From positions 558,001 through 622,000 of the forward strand of contig OZ037919.1 of assembly GCA_964035575.1 (NCBI GenBank): a stretch of 64,000 bases of DNA, given 5' to 3'. The notes beneath the pieces were generated by a model. It was not told the DNA's origin and did no database searches. It saw nothing but the letters and a program-made list of their open reading frames with translations. Below are positions 30,008 to 38,888 of the stretch, piece by piece. Origin of the DNA: Rhynchopus sp. YZ270_cl-10 (Eukaryota > Euglenozoa > Diplonemea > Diplonemida > Diplonemidae). Positions within the stretch are counted from its first letter, which is position 1. Every line of letters starts with the position of its first letter. Position numbers and translations under genes: made by a program.

Positions 30008-32203
30008 ATGAAGCTATTGAAACGTAGCCATATAATTCCTGGGTTGTTGTTTGTGACGTGGTGCATTTCGCTATTGCAGTACACATGGCTGACAGGGCGG
30101 GAGGGGAGAGGGGATGTACCGGCATTGAAGGCGTCTGATGCGGGTCTGCACCGCTCGCCGGTGTCTGCGTGGGTGATGGGGGTGGTTTTGGTGTTGGACT
30201 GCCGTGCGAGCAGTGAGGATGCTCCGGATGAACCGTCCTTGGTTACGGACACTGCAGAACGCGCTGCACGCATTTCACGCAATACACGCGGCGTTACTGC
30301 CGCAGTCGCTAGCCTGCTCACACAGGTCCGCCTCACCGGGGTTGTCCTCCGAGAAGGCTGCAGAGACGGCGCAAACATCGACCTCAAGGCCATCTCCTCC
30401 TCCTTGCAGGAAGCATCGTTCAAACGCAGCCTCGGGGAACACATTGATACTGGAGCATACTCATATGCCGCACGCCTCGCGAACGTTGCGCTCAAGGTGC
30501 TTTCGGTTCCCAGAGAGGAGGACGACACGCGGCACGGCCGTGGCCCTAACATCGTTTCCTTCTTCACCCCCTTTCTCACCGAAACGCATGCAGCGCAGCT
30601 CGCACGGTACGTCCGCAATGCGACCATCTTCACTATGTCCCGCCCGCCTGCCCCTGAATACATCTCCTCCAATAAGACCTTCTCGTACAAAGGAAATTCT
30701 GGACGTCTGGTAGATTTTAGTAGTGTCAAGACAAAGCGGTGGTTGAATGCATATTTTTTAACCCTCGCTCGCTCTGGGGTGAAGGCGGTTTATTGTGAAC
30801 CGGCGGACCTCCTTTTGAAAGGGCAAAACAGAGAAACCACTTCCAACAGAAGGGGGCTCTCGCAGGAGGAATACTCCAATGAATACTATTGGACGGTGTT
30901 TCAAGCGGGGAGGGCGGTGATGGGGATGGACTTTGTTGTGTTTGGTGCAGGGCTGAGTACGTTTAATGGCGTAGATGTTGCGTTAATGCCAGCAGAGGTA
31001 GGCATGGCGGCGATACCACGGCTTTCTGCCGCTCCTGAAGATATAATGAAAAGCGTGCAGGAGTCTGCCTACTATTCTTTTGCATCAGCTGAGGCGGGGT
31101 ATCTGAACGTTGCATCCCCTATGGTACCTCTCAATATGCCGGTGTTCGATGGTATGCGAAAAGCGTTGCGGTTTTCTGCGTCGCATTCGCTGGTGTTGCT
31201 CCACGCAGAGCTGTCGTATCTGTTGGATACCTCAGATGCAGGGTTTTTTGCAACCGGGGTGTCAAAGAATGTAGTCGCCAGCGCTGCATTACACGCAGAG
31301 TTGACGCCATATATGCTGGCCTCCGCGGGCTTTGCGTTTTCGCAAAATAAAAGCATTTTGAAACCGATGCAAAAATTGGGTCAATTTGAACGTCCAACGT
31401 CTCATGGAGTTATGCTAGGAAATGATCTGCTATTCTGTCCTCTCCTCGGGGCGAGTCAAGAGCAGGAGGACAGCGTCGCCGAAAACGACTGCCTCCCCGA
31501 CGATTTGGAGCAGTGGTCGCTCGCAACCGAGAAGCCCGACAACATCCCCCTCACCCCAGCCCGCCTCCAGGAGGCAAAGAAACGACAGCTCCTCAGCAGC
31601 GCGCCTCTCGTCCTCAAACGCAAAGGCCGCGGGATTCCTCTCAAACCTTTCGGGCCTTCCCCACTCTTTTGGGGTCAATACGGCTATGCGACAGCACCAC
31701 CAGGGAAGGCAGTATTAACAACCGTATGGGATCATCCTCAGAAAGGCGACGAAGTCCACGTCACCAGCTCGGCAAGAAAGAATTCGATGAGGATCAGCTT
31801 CGTCCCGGTGACAGGGGGGACCACCTTGCACGCAAGCATGTCTGCTGCTGTTCATGTGACGCCGTGGCCAAATAGGCAGGTCATCGTGCTAAGAGAACTT
31901 CCTTTCCCGGGGCCATACTCAATTAGGTTTAGGAATGAGCCAACGGAAGGTCCGATTTCGCGGTTTTATGCGTATACTACGTTGAAAAGCTTTCGGGATG
32001 CGGTGGGGGGGCTTGATGGAAGTGGTGGTGGTGGTGGTGGTGGTGGTGGTGGTGGTGACAGCGTCGGCGACGGAAACGAAATCGACCCAGACATCTCCTC
32101 GTTCTACGCAGAAGGGGACGCAGTCTTCATTTTGCTCCCTGAAGCTCCAAAAGGCCTCCACATCCGCATCTTCTCCAGTAAAACACCGCAGGCAGGGAAT
32201 TAG
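30008..32203 (+). CDS. Type II membrane protein with GH31-like glycosidase fold, probably catalytically divergent
   Basis: 731 residues from the ATG at 30008, chosen over the longer open frame because it starts a clean signal anchor (hydrophobic about residues 10-26). The luminal part has features of GH31 alpha-glucosidase-type barrels: GRLVDFSSVKTKRWLNAYF followed by GVKAVYCEPAD, where GH31 enzymes have the nucleophile in W-x-D-M-N-E; FDGMRKALRFSASHSLVLLH; ELTPYMLASAGFAF; and HGVMLGNDLLFCPLLG, matching the GH31 L-G-x-x-L-L-V-A-P-V-L strand. The nucleophile region reads C-E-P-A-D, so activity is doubtful. A run of about 11 Gly (about residues 675-685) is encoded by a GGT repeat. Upstream is C-rich. 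Likely in the ER, Golgi or cell surface. Confidence 0.55.
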   Translation: MKLLKRSHIIPGLLFVTWCISLLQYTWLTGREGRGDVPALKASDAGLHRSPVSAWVMGVVLVLDCRASSEDAPDEPSLVTDTAERAARISRNTRGVTAAVASLLTQVRLTGVVLREGCRDGANIDLKAISSSLQEASFKRSLGEHIDTGAYSYAARLANVALKVLSVPREEDDTRHGRGPNIVSFFTPFLTETHAAQLARYVRNATIFTMSRPPAPEYISSNKTFSYKGNSGRLVDFSSVKTKRWLNAYFLTLARSGVKAVYCEPADLLLKGQNRETTSNRRGLSQEEYSNEYYWTVFQAGRAVMGMDFVVFGAGLSTFNGVDVALMPAEVGMAAIPRLSAAPEDIMKSVQESAYYSFASAEAGYLNVASPMVPLNMPVFDGMRKALRFSASHSLVLLHAELSYLLDTSDAGFFATGVSKNVVASAALHAELTPYMLASAGFAFSQNKSILKPMQKLGQFERPTSHGVMLGNDLLFCPLLGASQEQEDSVAENDCLPDDLEQWSLATEKPDNIPLTPARLQEAKKRQLLSSAPLVLKRKGRGIPLKPFGPSPLFWGQYGYATAPPGKAVLTTVWDHPQKGDEVHVTSSARKNSMRISFVPVTGGTTLHASMSAAVHVTPWPNRQVIVLRELPFPGPYSIRFRNEPTEGPISRFYAYTTLKSFRDAVGGLDGSGGGGGGGGGGGDSVGDGNEIDPDISSFYAEGDAVFILLPEAPKGLHIRIFSSKTPQAGN

Positions 32204-32592
32204 GATTTATTTTTCTTTTTTTTTGGTTTTTGAAGGGGTTGGGGGGAGAGAGTCTTTTATGAGAAATGCTAAAATGGGCTAAAAAACCCTCTAACTGTAA
32301 CGTTTTAAAAAGGATAGCTTTTGTTTTTTTTTATGAATTTGTTTCTTTTTTTTGAAGGCTCCTTGCTTGATGCGTTCCAGCTGTTCCTAATGTCTCCAGA
32401 TAGAAGGGCCCCTTGCCCAAAAAAACAGAAGCTGCTGCGAACCTCCTCTAACAACAGAAAGTGGAAAGTGTATAGTGGAGCACACTCTAGGGTGGCTACA
32501 CTAATACAACCAAGTTTTCAAAGAAAAATCATCATATAGCACACCACACACACACCGCCCCCTTTCCTCTCTTCCCCCTTTCCCCCCAAACA
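32204..32592. other. Intergenic region
   Basis: No gene is seen. The motif 'tatagtggag...ggtggctaca...ccaagttttcaaa' at 32471-32525 recurs at 53021-53075. The last 50 bp before the next start is almost pure pyrimidine. Confidence 0.6.
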
Positions 32593-33951
32593 ATGCGAGC
32601 GCTTTTCCATCTACCCTCTGCGATACGGAGGCATGCTTCTACTTCCGCTTCTTCTTCTTCTCCGACCTCTTCCGCTTCCAACCCAGGCCAACACAAAACA
32701 CCGATGACAGACTACCTCTGGCAGCTTAGAAAGGACGTCCTAGAGGCTCAGCTTGGTGCTGACAAAACCAACCCCTCCACCCCTGCGGACACTTCCATCG
32801 GAATTCCTACGAAGCCGACGAACACTGAGGCAAATTATATGTTTTCAAAGGACAGCTCTTTGCAGGAGAAATACAACAATCCTTGGGGAACAATCCGGAT
32901 TGGGAGGGTTCTAGAAGATTTGGATGCGTTGGCAGGGAATATCGCATTCAAGCATTGTTGTAGTGGCAAAGGGGCGGAAGAGGTTGACGATATTATGTTG
33001 GTCACAGCATCGATTGACCGAGTAGTATTGACGCATCGTGCGAATTTAAAAGATGACATTACCCTGCGGGGAAGGGTAGCGTGGGTAGGGAGTTCGTCTA
33101 TGGAGATTGAAATGGAGGCCTGTTCGAGTTGGACGAAGAAGCCGTGGCTGCGTGCGTTATTTACCTTTGTGGCAAGGAGCAGGGCTTCTGGGGTGGCGGC
33201 GAAGATAAACCCTTTATTGGTGGAGGAGGAGGAGGATGTGGTGAGGTTTGCTGCGGGTAAGGAGAGGGCGGCGCATCGAAAGAAGCTACGCAAGCAGAGC
33301 GGGGAAACGAGAATGAAACGGCAGTTTTTGGAAACAATTATTCGCCTCGAAACAGAGGGAACCGACGCAGCAGAGGCTGGGTGTGTCTCCATCAAGCAAG
33401 CTGCAGCTGCGTTATTCGCCAAAAGCAGGCCCAAAATTGCAATGCCCGTTTGTGGTCTGAACGGAACGAATTCGGTCCGCCTCTCCGACACTGCGCTGTC
33501 CAACACCCAGATCATGCAGCCGCAACAGAGAAACACTGCGGGAAGGATTTTTGGTGGGTTTCTTGTCCGCCGTGCTTATGAGCTTGCGTTTTCGACGGCC
33601 TACCTCTTTGGTGGGGTGGTTCCACGGTTTGTTGAAATTGATGAAGTGGTGTTCCGCAGGCCTGTTGACGTAGGCGACCTACTCCGTTATGAGTCCTGTG
33701 TTCTCTTTGCATCAAGCTCAATGCACGCGAACCCCTCCATCCACGTTGAAGTGCTTGCCTCCGTTATCAACCCAGGTCTGATCGACAGCGCTGTCTCTAA
33801 CTCATTCAACTTCACCTTCGAAGTGCCAAAAGGCACAGCCCTCCCAGATGTGGTGCCCGAAACTAAGGAGGATGCGCTCAAGATTGTCACCCGGTACTAT
33901 TCAGACCTGGTGCAAAACTATGAAGACCAGGATCGTGAAAGGATCGGTTGA
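32593..33951 (+). CDS. ACOT9: Mitochondrial acyl-CoA thioesterase, ACOT9-like (double hotdog)
   Basis: 452 residues. It would hydrolyse acyl-CoA to free acid and CoA, probably in the mitochondrial matrix. The N-terminus MRALFHLPSAIRRHASTSASSSS is Arg/Ser-rich without acids, a typical import presequence. The first hotdog domain starts near residue 95 (LQEKYNNPWGTIRIGRVLEDLDALA) and includes IDRVVLTHRANLKDDITLRG and VAWVGSSSMEIEM. The second starts near residue 310 (QQRNTAGRIFGGFLVRRAYEL) with EIDEVVFRRPVDVGDLLRY and IHVEVLASV. These match the R-F/I-G-R-x-L-E-D-L-D and N-x-x-G-R-I-F-G-G-F-L-M-R blocks of ACOT9/10. Length is near the family norm. No intron. Confidence 0.92.
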   Translation: MRALFHLPSAIRRHASTSASSSSPTSSASNPGQHKTPMTDYLWQLRKDVLEAQLGADKTNPSTPADTSIGIPTKPTNTEANYMFSKDSSLQEKYNNPWGTIRIGRVLEDLDALAGNIAFKHCCSGKGAEEVDDIMLVTASIDRVVLTHRANLKDDITLRGRVAWVGSSSMEIEMEACSSWTKKPWLRALFTFVARSRASGVAAKINPLLVEEEEDVVRFAAGKERAAHRKKLRKQSGETRMKRQFLETIIRLETEGTDAAEAGCVSIKQAAAALFAKSRPKIAMPVCGLNGTNSVRLSDTALSNTQIMQPQQRNTAGRIFGGFLVRRAYELAFSTAYLFGGVVPRFVEIDEVVFRRPVDVGDLLRYESCVLFASSSMHANPSIHVEVLASVINPGLIDSAVSNSFNFTFEVPKGTALPDVVPETKEDALKIVTRYYSDLVQNYEDQDRERIG

Positions 33952-35376
33952 GAGGTGTTTACACAGACAAGGGTGTCGATTCGGTTTTAATGTTTCATAA
34001 CTTTTGCATTTTTTGTGTTATTTTTGAGTTATCTTTGTGTTTGTGTTCTACCAATAGGGAGTGACCCCAACACCCACTTTTTTTACAAGAGTTTTTAGAG
34101 TCCCAAAAAAAACGAAAAATTGGGATGACTTCTTTGTTCATGATTTTACCCCAAAAAGCACGGAATGTGCTACGAAATAGCAAGGGGGTCAGGAACACCA
34201 CCTAACGTTTTTGTTTTCTTTTAATTTGACCCGGGTAAGAGTGAGAGCGGGGGAGCCCCAGAGGGTGCTGCTGCTGGCTGTGCTGAGGGAGAGAGCAGCC
34301 CTTTCTGCCATGAGCACATCAAAGAAGCAGATTATTATGCCAAAAAGGGCGAGATATGTGGCTCAGAGCCACATGCTTGCTGGGGGCACACCGTCCTCCT
34401 CTTCTTCCTTTTTACACACGAGGCGGCGCAGTTTCCAACCCACTGGAGTTCTTCTATCTCGATTTATGTTTTTTTTTTCGCCCTCAACGTTTTCCCTTCA
34501 CTTCACCGTGATTTGCATACTAACATTACATTTCTGAACCCCTTCTCCACACAGTTTTTTTAACGCTCATTTTTTTTTGAAGAAAATGGTGGGTGGTAAG
34601 TATTAGGATCCCTGCCAAAGCCCGTCTCCCACTGTTCCAACTCGCACGCTGTTTCTGTGCAATTCTCACAAACTCTTGCTTTCCCTCAGATCTTCTTTCG
34701 TTTCCCTACCCACAGAGAGGGGCAGGAGGAACCCGAAGCCCGTTCTTGGCAGATTTGTGCTTGGGGGAAAATAACAAGGTGTCGAATTTCTCCCATCGCA
34801 AGTTGCGAGCATGCGTAGCAACGTCCACGGAGTATGGGATGTTGTGCTTCCCTCTCGTAGTCGCCAACAGGTGAGTGGTTGCTGGGGAGGGACCTCCTGA
34901 GGACGTACACAAACTTGTGCTCCTCCACATGGCACGTCAGCAGTTCGCGACTACCAGTATCCACCACAAAGCGGTACAGGTGCTGGCCCTCTGCTCCGCT
35001 GTGCTTGCCATGGCAGGTCACATCAGGCTCATCCAGCGTTCGAGGTCCTGGACCTCTTCGCCTTAGGGGTAGTGGGGGCGTTGCGAACAGAGAAGAGCCA
35101 AATGGCTTTGCTCGCTGCGGTTGTGGCGCTCTTGGGTTGTGAACGTCCAGGGTGCAATGTCATGCGTCTGCAGGTAGTACCTCGTCGAGTGGCCCCTCAA
35201 ACTCATCCGCACCTCAAAAAGATATCTTGCTCGACTTACACATTTTTTTCTTTCAAAAGTGCAATACTTGTTTGCACCCTTCTTTTCTACACCGTCTCTC
35301 CACACCACCACCACCACCACCTCTCCCAGGAACACCACCCCCCCCCCCCCCCCTCCCCCTCCACCCACCCTCCCTA
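33952..35376. other. Intergenic region, possible antisense gene fragment
   Basis: No + strand gene is seen. A pyrimidine-rich CACCACC stretch and a run of about 16 C (35337-35353) precede the TIR element. The 34690-35130 interval has coding-like composition on the minus strand (separate entry). Confidence 0.55.
34686..35130 (-). pseudogene. Possible gene fragment on the minus strand
   Basis: The minus strand reads LDEPDVTCHGKHSGAEGQHL, then YRFVVDTGSRELLTCHVEEH, then FVYVLRRSLPSNHSP in one open frame, which looks protein-like rather than random. A neighbouring frame reads GKHNIPYSVDVATHARNLRW. No full-length gene, start or splice sites were resolved and no family is recognised. It would be the only host-like gene opposing the + strand cluster, so a transposed fragment is likely. 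Confidence 0.3.
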
Positions 35377-35446
35377 CACGGCGGGGTCCGCACACCCCGA
35401 GGGTCCGTAAAACGGCATGTTAGGACACTCCCTCTTTACGGAGTGT

Positions 35447-35574
35447 CATTACGTACCCTAGGGTACGTAATTACGGACCCTAGGGTACGTAATTACGTAC
35501 CCTAGGGTCCGTAATTACGTACCCTAGGGTCCGTAATTACGGACCCTAGGGTACGTAATTACGGAGCCTCCCAG
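35447..35574. repeat. 22-bp palindromic satellite (CGTAATTACG / ACCCTAGGGT)
   Basis: About six units alternate two palindromes, CGTAATTACG and GKACCCTAGGGTMC, so both strands read alike. A shorter block with the same units is at 38713-38760 near the other end of the same element. The preceding 'gacactccctctttacggag' forms an 8-bp stem. Confidence 0.85.
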
Positions 35575-35690
35575 GGAAAGGGACTCTCGAAAATTTTTTT
35601 TTGCCCCCGTTTAGGGCTAATTTGGACGATTTGAGGCCATTAAAAGCAAAATTTGGCACTTTTGAGCATCTGTGGGGGTCTAAAACGCAG
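35572..35690 (-). repeat. Inverted copy of the 8835-8962 repeat
   Basis: This contains the complement of 'gacccccacagatgctcaaa'. The following 'tttttttgacatcacaaaa' (35755-35777) resembles a segment of the foldback element near 41780, so these families may be linked. Confidence 0.75.
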
Positions 35691-35907
35691 TTTAGAGTAC
35701 CACAATTTTTAGTGGGTTTTACCGAAAACAAGTCAATTTTTGGGCCGAAAAAAAATTTTTTTTGACATCACAAAATTGCCCTTGGTGGGCCTATGTGTCC
35801 TCAATGCTGGGCGAAAAATGCAAATATAGCTATTTTTAACTTTCACACACAATTTTAACGGGTTTTACCTGTGTACCTGTGTATCTGTGTACCTGTGTAC
35901 AGGATAT

Positions 35908-36193
35908 TTGTTGTGAAAGACATCTTCCACCATGCATTGAGGAGGGTAAGACAGTGGTCGCAGTTTGTACTTGATAGCATTACAACATTTAACTTCTCCA
36001 CGGGGGTCTTGGGCCGTTCACTCGGTTATACCTTGACCAGCGGAAGATATTCTTGAGGCCTTTTTGGTCTCTAGAATATCCGGTATTCCCGAACGGAGGC
36101 ACACTTTGTGTGTTACTACGACCTGGCAATTTCCAGCAGTAGGTTAAGTAATCTTTCTTGTAAATTGTTGGATCATTATCTCCTCAGTGCATG
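35908..36193 (+). mobile_element. MITE-like element, copy 2 (truncated at one end)
   Basis: From 'ttgttgtgaaagacatcttc' to 'cctcagtgcatg', nearly identical to 38258-38545 and, inverted, to 8291-8568. The right outer end is missing and followed by 'aatgccccacgtgactggac', the same junction as copy 1. Confidence 0.8.
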
Positions 36194-36512
36194 AATGCCC
36201 CACGTGACTGGACACTTTTGTGTTTGTCATGTGGAGCTGTGGTTGCTTTTTTCACGACTTTTTTCCTTGTACACCAGTGTACCGTGTACCGGGGTACCTG
36301 GGCCGAAAATACACCAGTACCCAGGTGCCTGGGTGCCCAGACACACCACTGTACCCAGAATCCAGTCTCCCACCCAGAAAACCTACTCATACACCAGAAA
36401 AGTGAAAATAGCTACTCGATCAGAAAAGTCGGCTACGACCAGAAAAGTAGCTGGGAAAAGTTCAGAAAAAGCCAGAAAATTTCAACAAAACGCATTTTTA
36501 GGTTCTCGAAGA

Positions 36513-36757
36513 CACTGGGTACTGGGTACTGGGTACTGGGTACTGGGTACTGGGTACTGGGTACTGGGTACTGGGTACTGGGTACTGGGTACTGGGTACT
36601 GGGTACTGGGTACTGGGTACTGGGTACTGGGTACTGGGTACTGGGTACTGGGTACTGGGTACTGGGTACTGGGTACTGGGTACTGGGTACTGGGTACTGG
36701 GTACTGGGTACTGGGTACTGGGTACTGGGTACTGGGTACTGGGTACTGGGTACTGGG
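36513..36757. repeat. Heptamer satellite (TGGGTAC)n, 35 copies
   Basis: A 245-bp perfect array of a 7-bp unit. Since 7 is not a multiple of 3, every frame repeats a heptapeptide (GYWVLGT on +, YPVPSTQ on -) without stops; these frames are not genes. Shorter arrays of the same unit lie at 8099-8141 and 8190-8205. Confidence 0.97.
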
Positions 36758-36954
36758 CACCCAGAGAAAGCACCTTAAAAGCAGCGAAGGCGCAGGTTAC
36801 GGGGAAGACAAGGTATGTAATTATGTTTAACTTTCAGTTACTAGTGAAGATTGAACAAAAAAATGCCGCATATTTCAACTTGTTCGTGTTTTCAACTCGA
36901 AATAAACGCGTAATGTTCACACTATTAAATAGCTATTTTTTTACGCACCAATCA

Positions 36955-37130
36955 TTTTGTGTCACCTCATGACATGAAGGAGGAAATAGAAACAAAGCAT
37001 TTTGAACACACTTGCGGTTCTGGGGACGAACCGCGCTGCAGAGCCACTCCTCAGGTCGAGGTGTGTGCGTTTCACCACAACCTCTCCCATGGGTTTTATC
37101 GTGTGATGAGTGTTACGTTTCTATTTGGTT
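36955..37130 (+). repeat. Dispersed repeat shared with 53970-54160
   Basis: The segment from 'cacctcatga' and 'gaaggaggaaatagaaac' through 'gggttttatcgtgtgatgag' occurs at both sites with small indels. The indels change the frame between the copies, so it does not look like a maintained coding region. Confidence 0.8.
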
Positions 37131-37249
37131 CCACAGGCGCTCGTTACCTGCTTCACATAATTCACCTCGCTTCACTCGAACCATTTGTGCAGCAGGTCAC
37201 TCTCTCGACCTGTAGCGTGGAAAAAATCTATCTTATTTCACGGCAATAA

Positions 37250-38247
37250 ATAGCCTTTTTTATTAACCTCACCTTTCCCGACTACTACGTTTGTATACCA
37301 TAACTTAATCACACCCCACATTTACACTTATACAGGATCGTGAAGTCTGAACTGCACCCGCGATTGCGATGAGAAGCTTCACCGCGGTCCGACATTCAAC
37401 AACTCAAAATCTACCCGCATCAATCTATTCTGAGTTTGCGGACGAAGATCTGGGTGGAGGGGGGTGGGTACACTTAGTCAGTCACTGCTATAGCCATTAA
37501 CCAAGGGAGCATAGCTAGTGCAAGAAATTCGACTTTGGAAACCTTCCGGAAAGTCTGTCCTCTGCTTGCGGAGGACTAGACACAAGAAAATATTGCGTTC
37601 CCCCAGAAAACCAGTGCACAATTCACACTCCTTGTGGGTGGTCTTGTTGCCTTTTTGGTCAACAGTAATTTTGGCCCAGGCATAAGCATGACAATTTAGT
37701 GTGTATGGGGCAGGGTGTTGTTTTGTTCTGAATTCTCTTTGTTATAACATCTAAGTCAATCGCGGGTGGTGGTTTGTGTAGCGTGAGGCACTCTTTTTAA
37801 CAAACTTCCTGCGGCTGCTAAAGTGTTATTTCTTCGGATTTAACAACGTACAGCGTAACATAGTGGATTAGCCTGGTCGACACAACCTTTGATAGCTATG
37901 GGATAACCAACCCCCTTCGACCCCTTGTGGGTTCACTGAACAAGCCCTAGTGGTAGTTAAACGCGATTGACATTTACATTCCTAAAGATGAAAGAACAAG
38001 ATAACACTTCTGTACCCGCGCATCAAAATTGTGGAAAACTTTGCACCCCAAACACCCTCAACAACGCCCGCCAAAAGGCGCCCCTTGTTGCTGGGACTTG
38101 GTTCTCATTGATACACTGCACAGCAGGCATTCCTCTGAGTCCAACGCAGTTTGGCCTGTCTGCAGCGTTGCACCGAAGGTGCACGAAGACAGGGTCTGGT
38201 GGTAAATTTTGCGTCTCGCATTCCCTCAGGGAAGTTTAAAAACTCTT
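37250..38247. other. Interior of the TIR element without recognised feature
   Basis: Mostly unique, moderately AT-rich sequence. The only repeat noted is the inverted 28-bp motif (38185-38212) shared with 8628-8655 and 8741-8768. No transposase-like frame is present. Confidence 0.6.
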
Positions 38248-38574
38248 GAGCTCGGTTTGTTGTCAAAGAAATATTCCACCATGTATTGAGGAGGGTAAGA
38301 CAGTGTTCGCAGTTTGTACTTGATAGCATTACAACATTTAACTTCTCCACGGGGGTCTTGGGCCGTTCATTCGGTTATACCTTGACTACCGGAAGATATT
38401 CTTGAGGCCTTTTTGGTCTCTAGAATATCCGGTATTCCCGAACGGAGGCACACTTTGTGTGTTACTACGACCTGGCAATTTCCAGCAGTAGGTTAAGTAA
38501 TCTTTCTTGTAAATTGTTGGATCATTATCTCCTCAGTGCATGGTGGAAGACGTCTTTGACAACTAACCGAGCTC
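38248..38574 (+). mobile_element. MITE-like element, copy 3 (both ends present)
   Basis: A 327-bp element whose ends GAGCTCGGTT(T)GTTGTCAAAGA and their inverted copy extend for about 45 bp with a few mismatches, through 'cttccaccatgcactgagga' on the right. The interior is shared with copies 1 and 2. No coding capacity. It is nested in the 35377-38825 element. A target duplication was not identified with confidence. Confidence 0.8.
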
Positions 38575-38888
38575 ACGACTTTTTTCGGTATGTAACTTGG
38601 GATAGGCCCACATGATCATGGTCTATCATGTGGTACCTGTGTACCACTCGGTTTGCTCCCAGGGCTTTTCGACCAGCAGTCACACATCCAAACAGTGATT
38701 TCCCACCTTAGACCACGTAATTACGTACCCTAGGGTCCGTAATTACGGACCCGGGTCCGCACTTGAGGGTCCGTAAAGAGGGTCCGTAAAATTTACGGAC
38801 CCTCGGGTGTGTGGACCCCGCCGTGTACACCCCTCTCCAATCGACGAGAGGTAGCACACCACGACACGTCTTTTGTTTCCCCCCTGTT

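Larger units (their letters stand above)
35377..38825. mobile_element. 3.45-kb TA-flanked terminal-inverted-repeat element
   Basis: The left end CACGGCGGGGTCCGCACACC continues to GGGTCCGTAAA. The right end is its inverted copy with one substitution and one indel over about 35 bp. Both ends abut a TA dinucleotide (35375-35376 and 38826-38827), as for TA-duplicating Tc1/mariner-type insertions. Inside each end lies the palindromic GTAATTACG/ACCCTAGGGT unit array. The interior holds two MITE-like copies, the heptamer satellite and other repeats, but no transposase, so it is non-autonomous and composite. It ends 64 bp before the ATG of the LRR-like gene. Confidence 0.7.

Noticed and set aside
36195-36830. 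Long open frames through 36.2-36.8 kb on both strands
   Set aside because: They are produced by the 7-bp satellite, which has no stop in any frame. The peptide is a pure heptapeptide repeat and the flanks are MITE-like sequence.
38811-38888. Upstream extension of the LRR-like gene
   Set aside because: It has no ATG and begins inside the terminal inverted repeat of the neighbouring element. The ATG at 38889 follows a pyrimidine tract.
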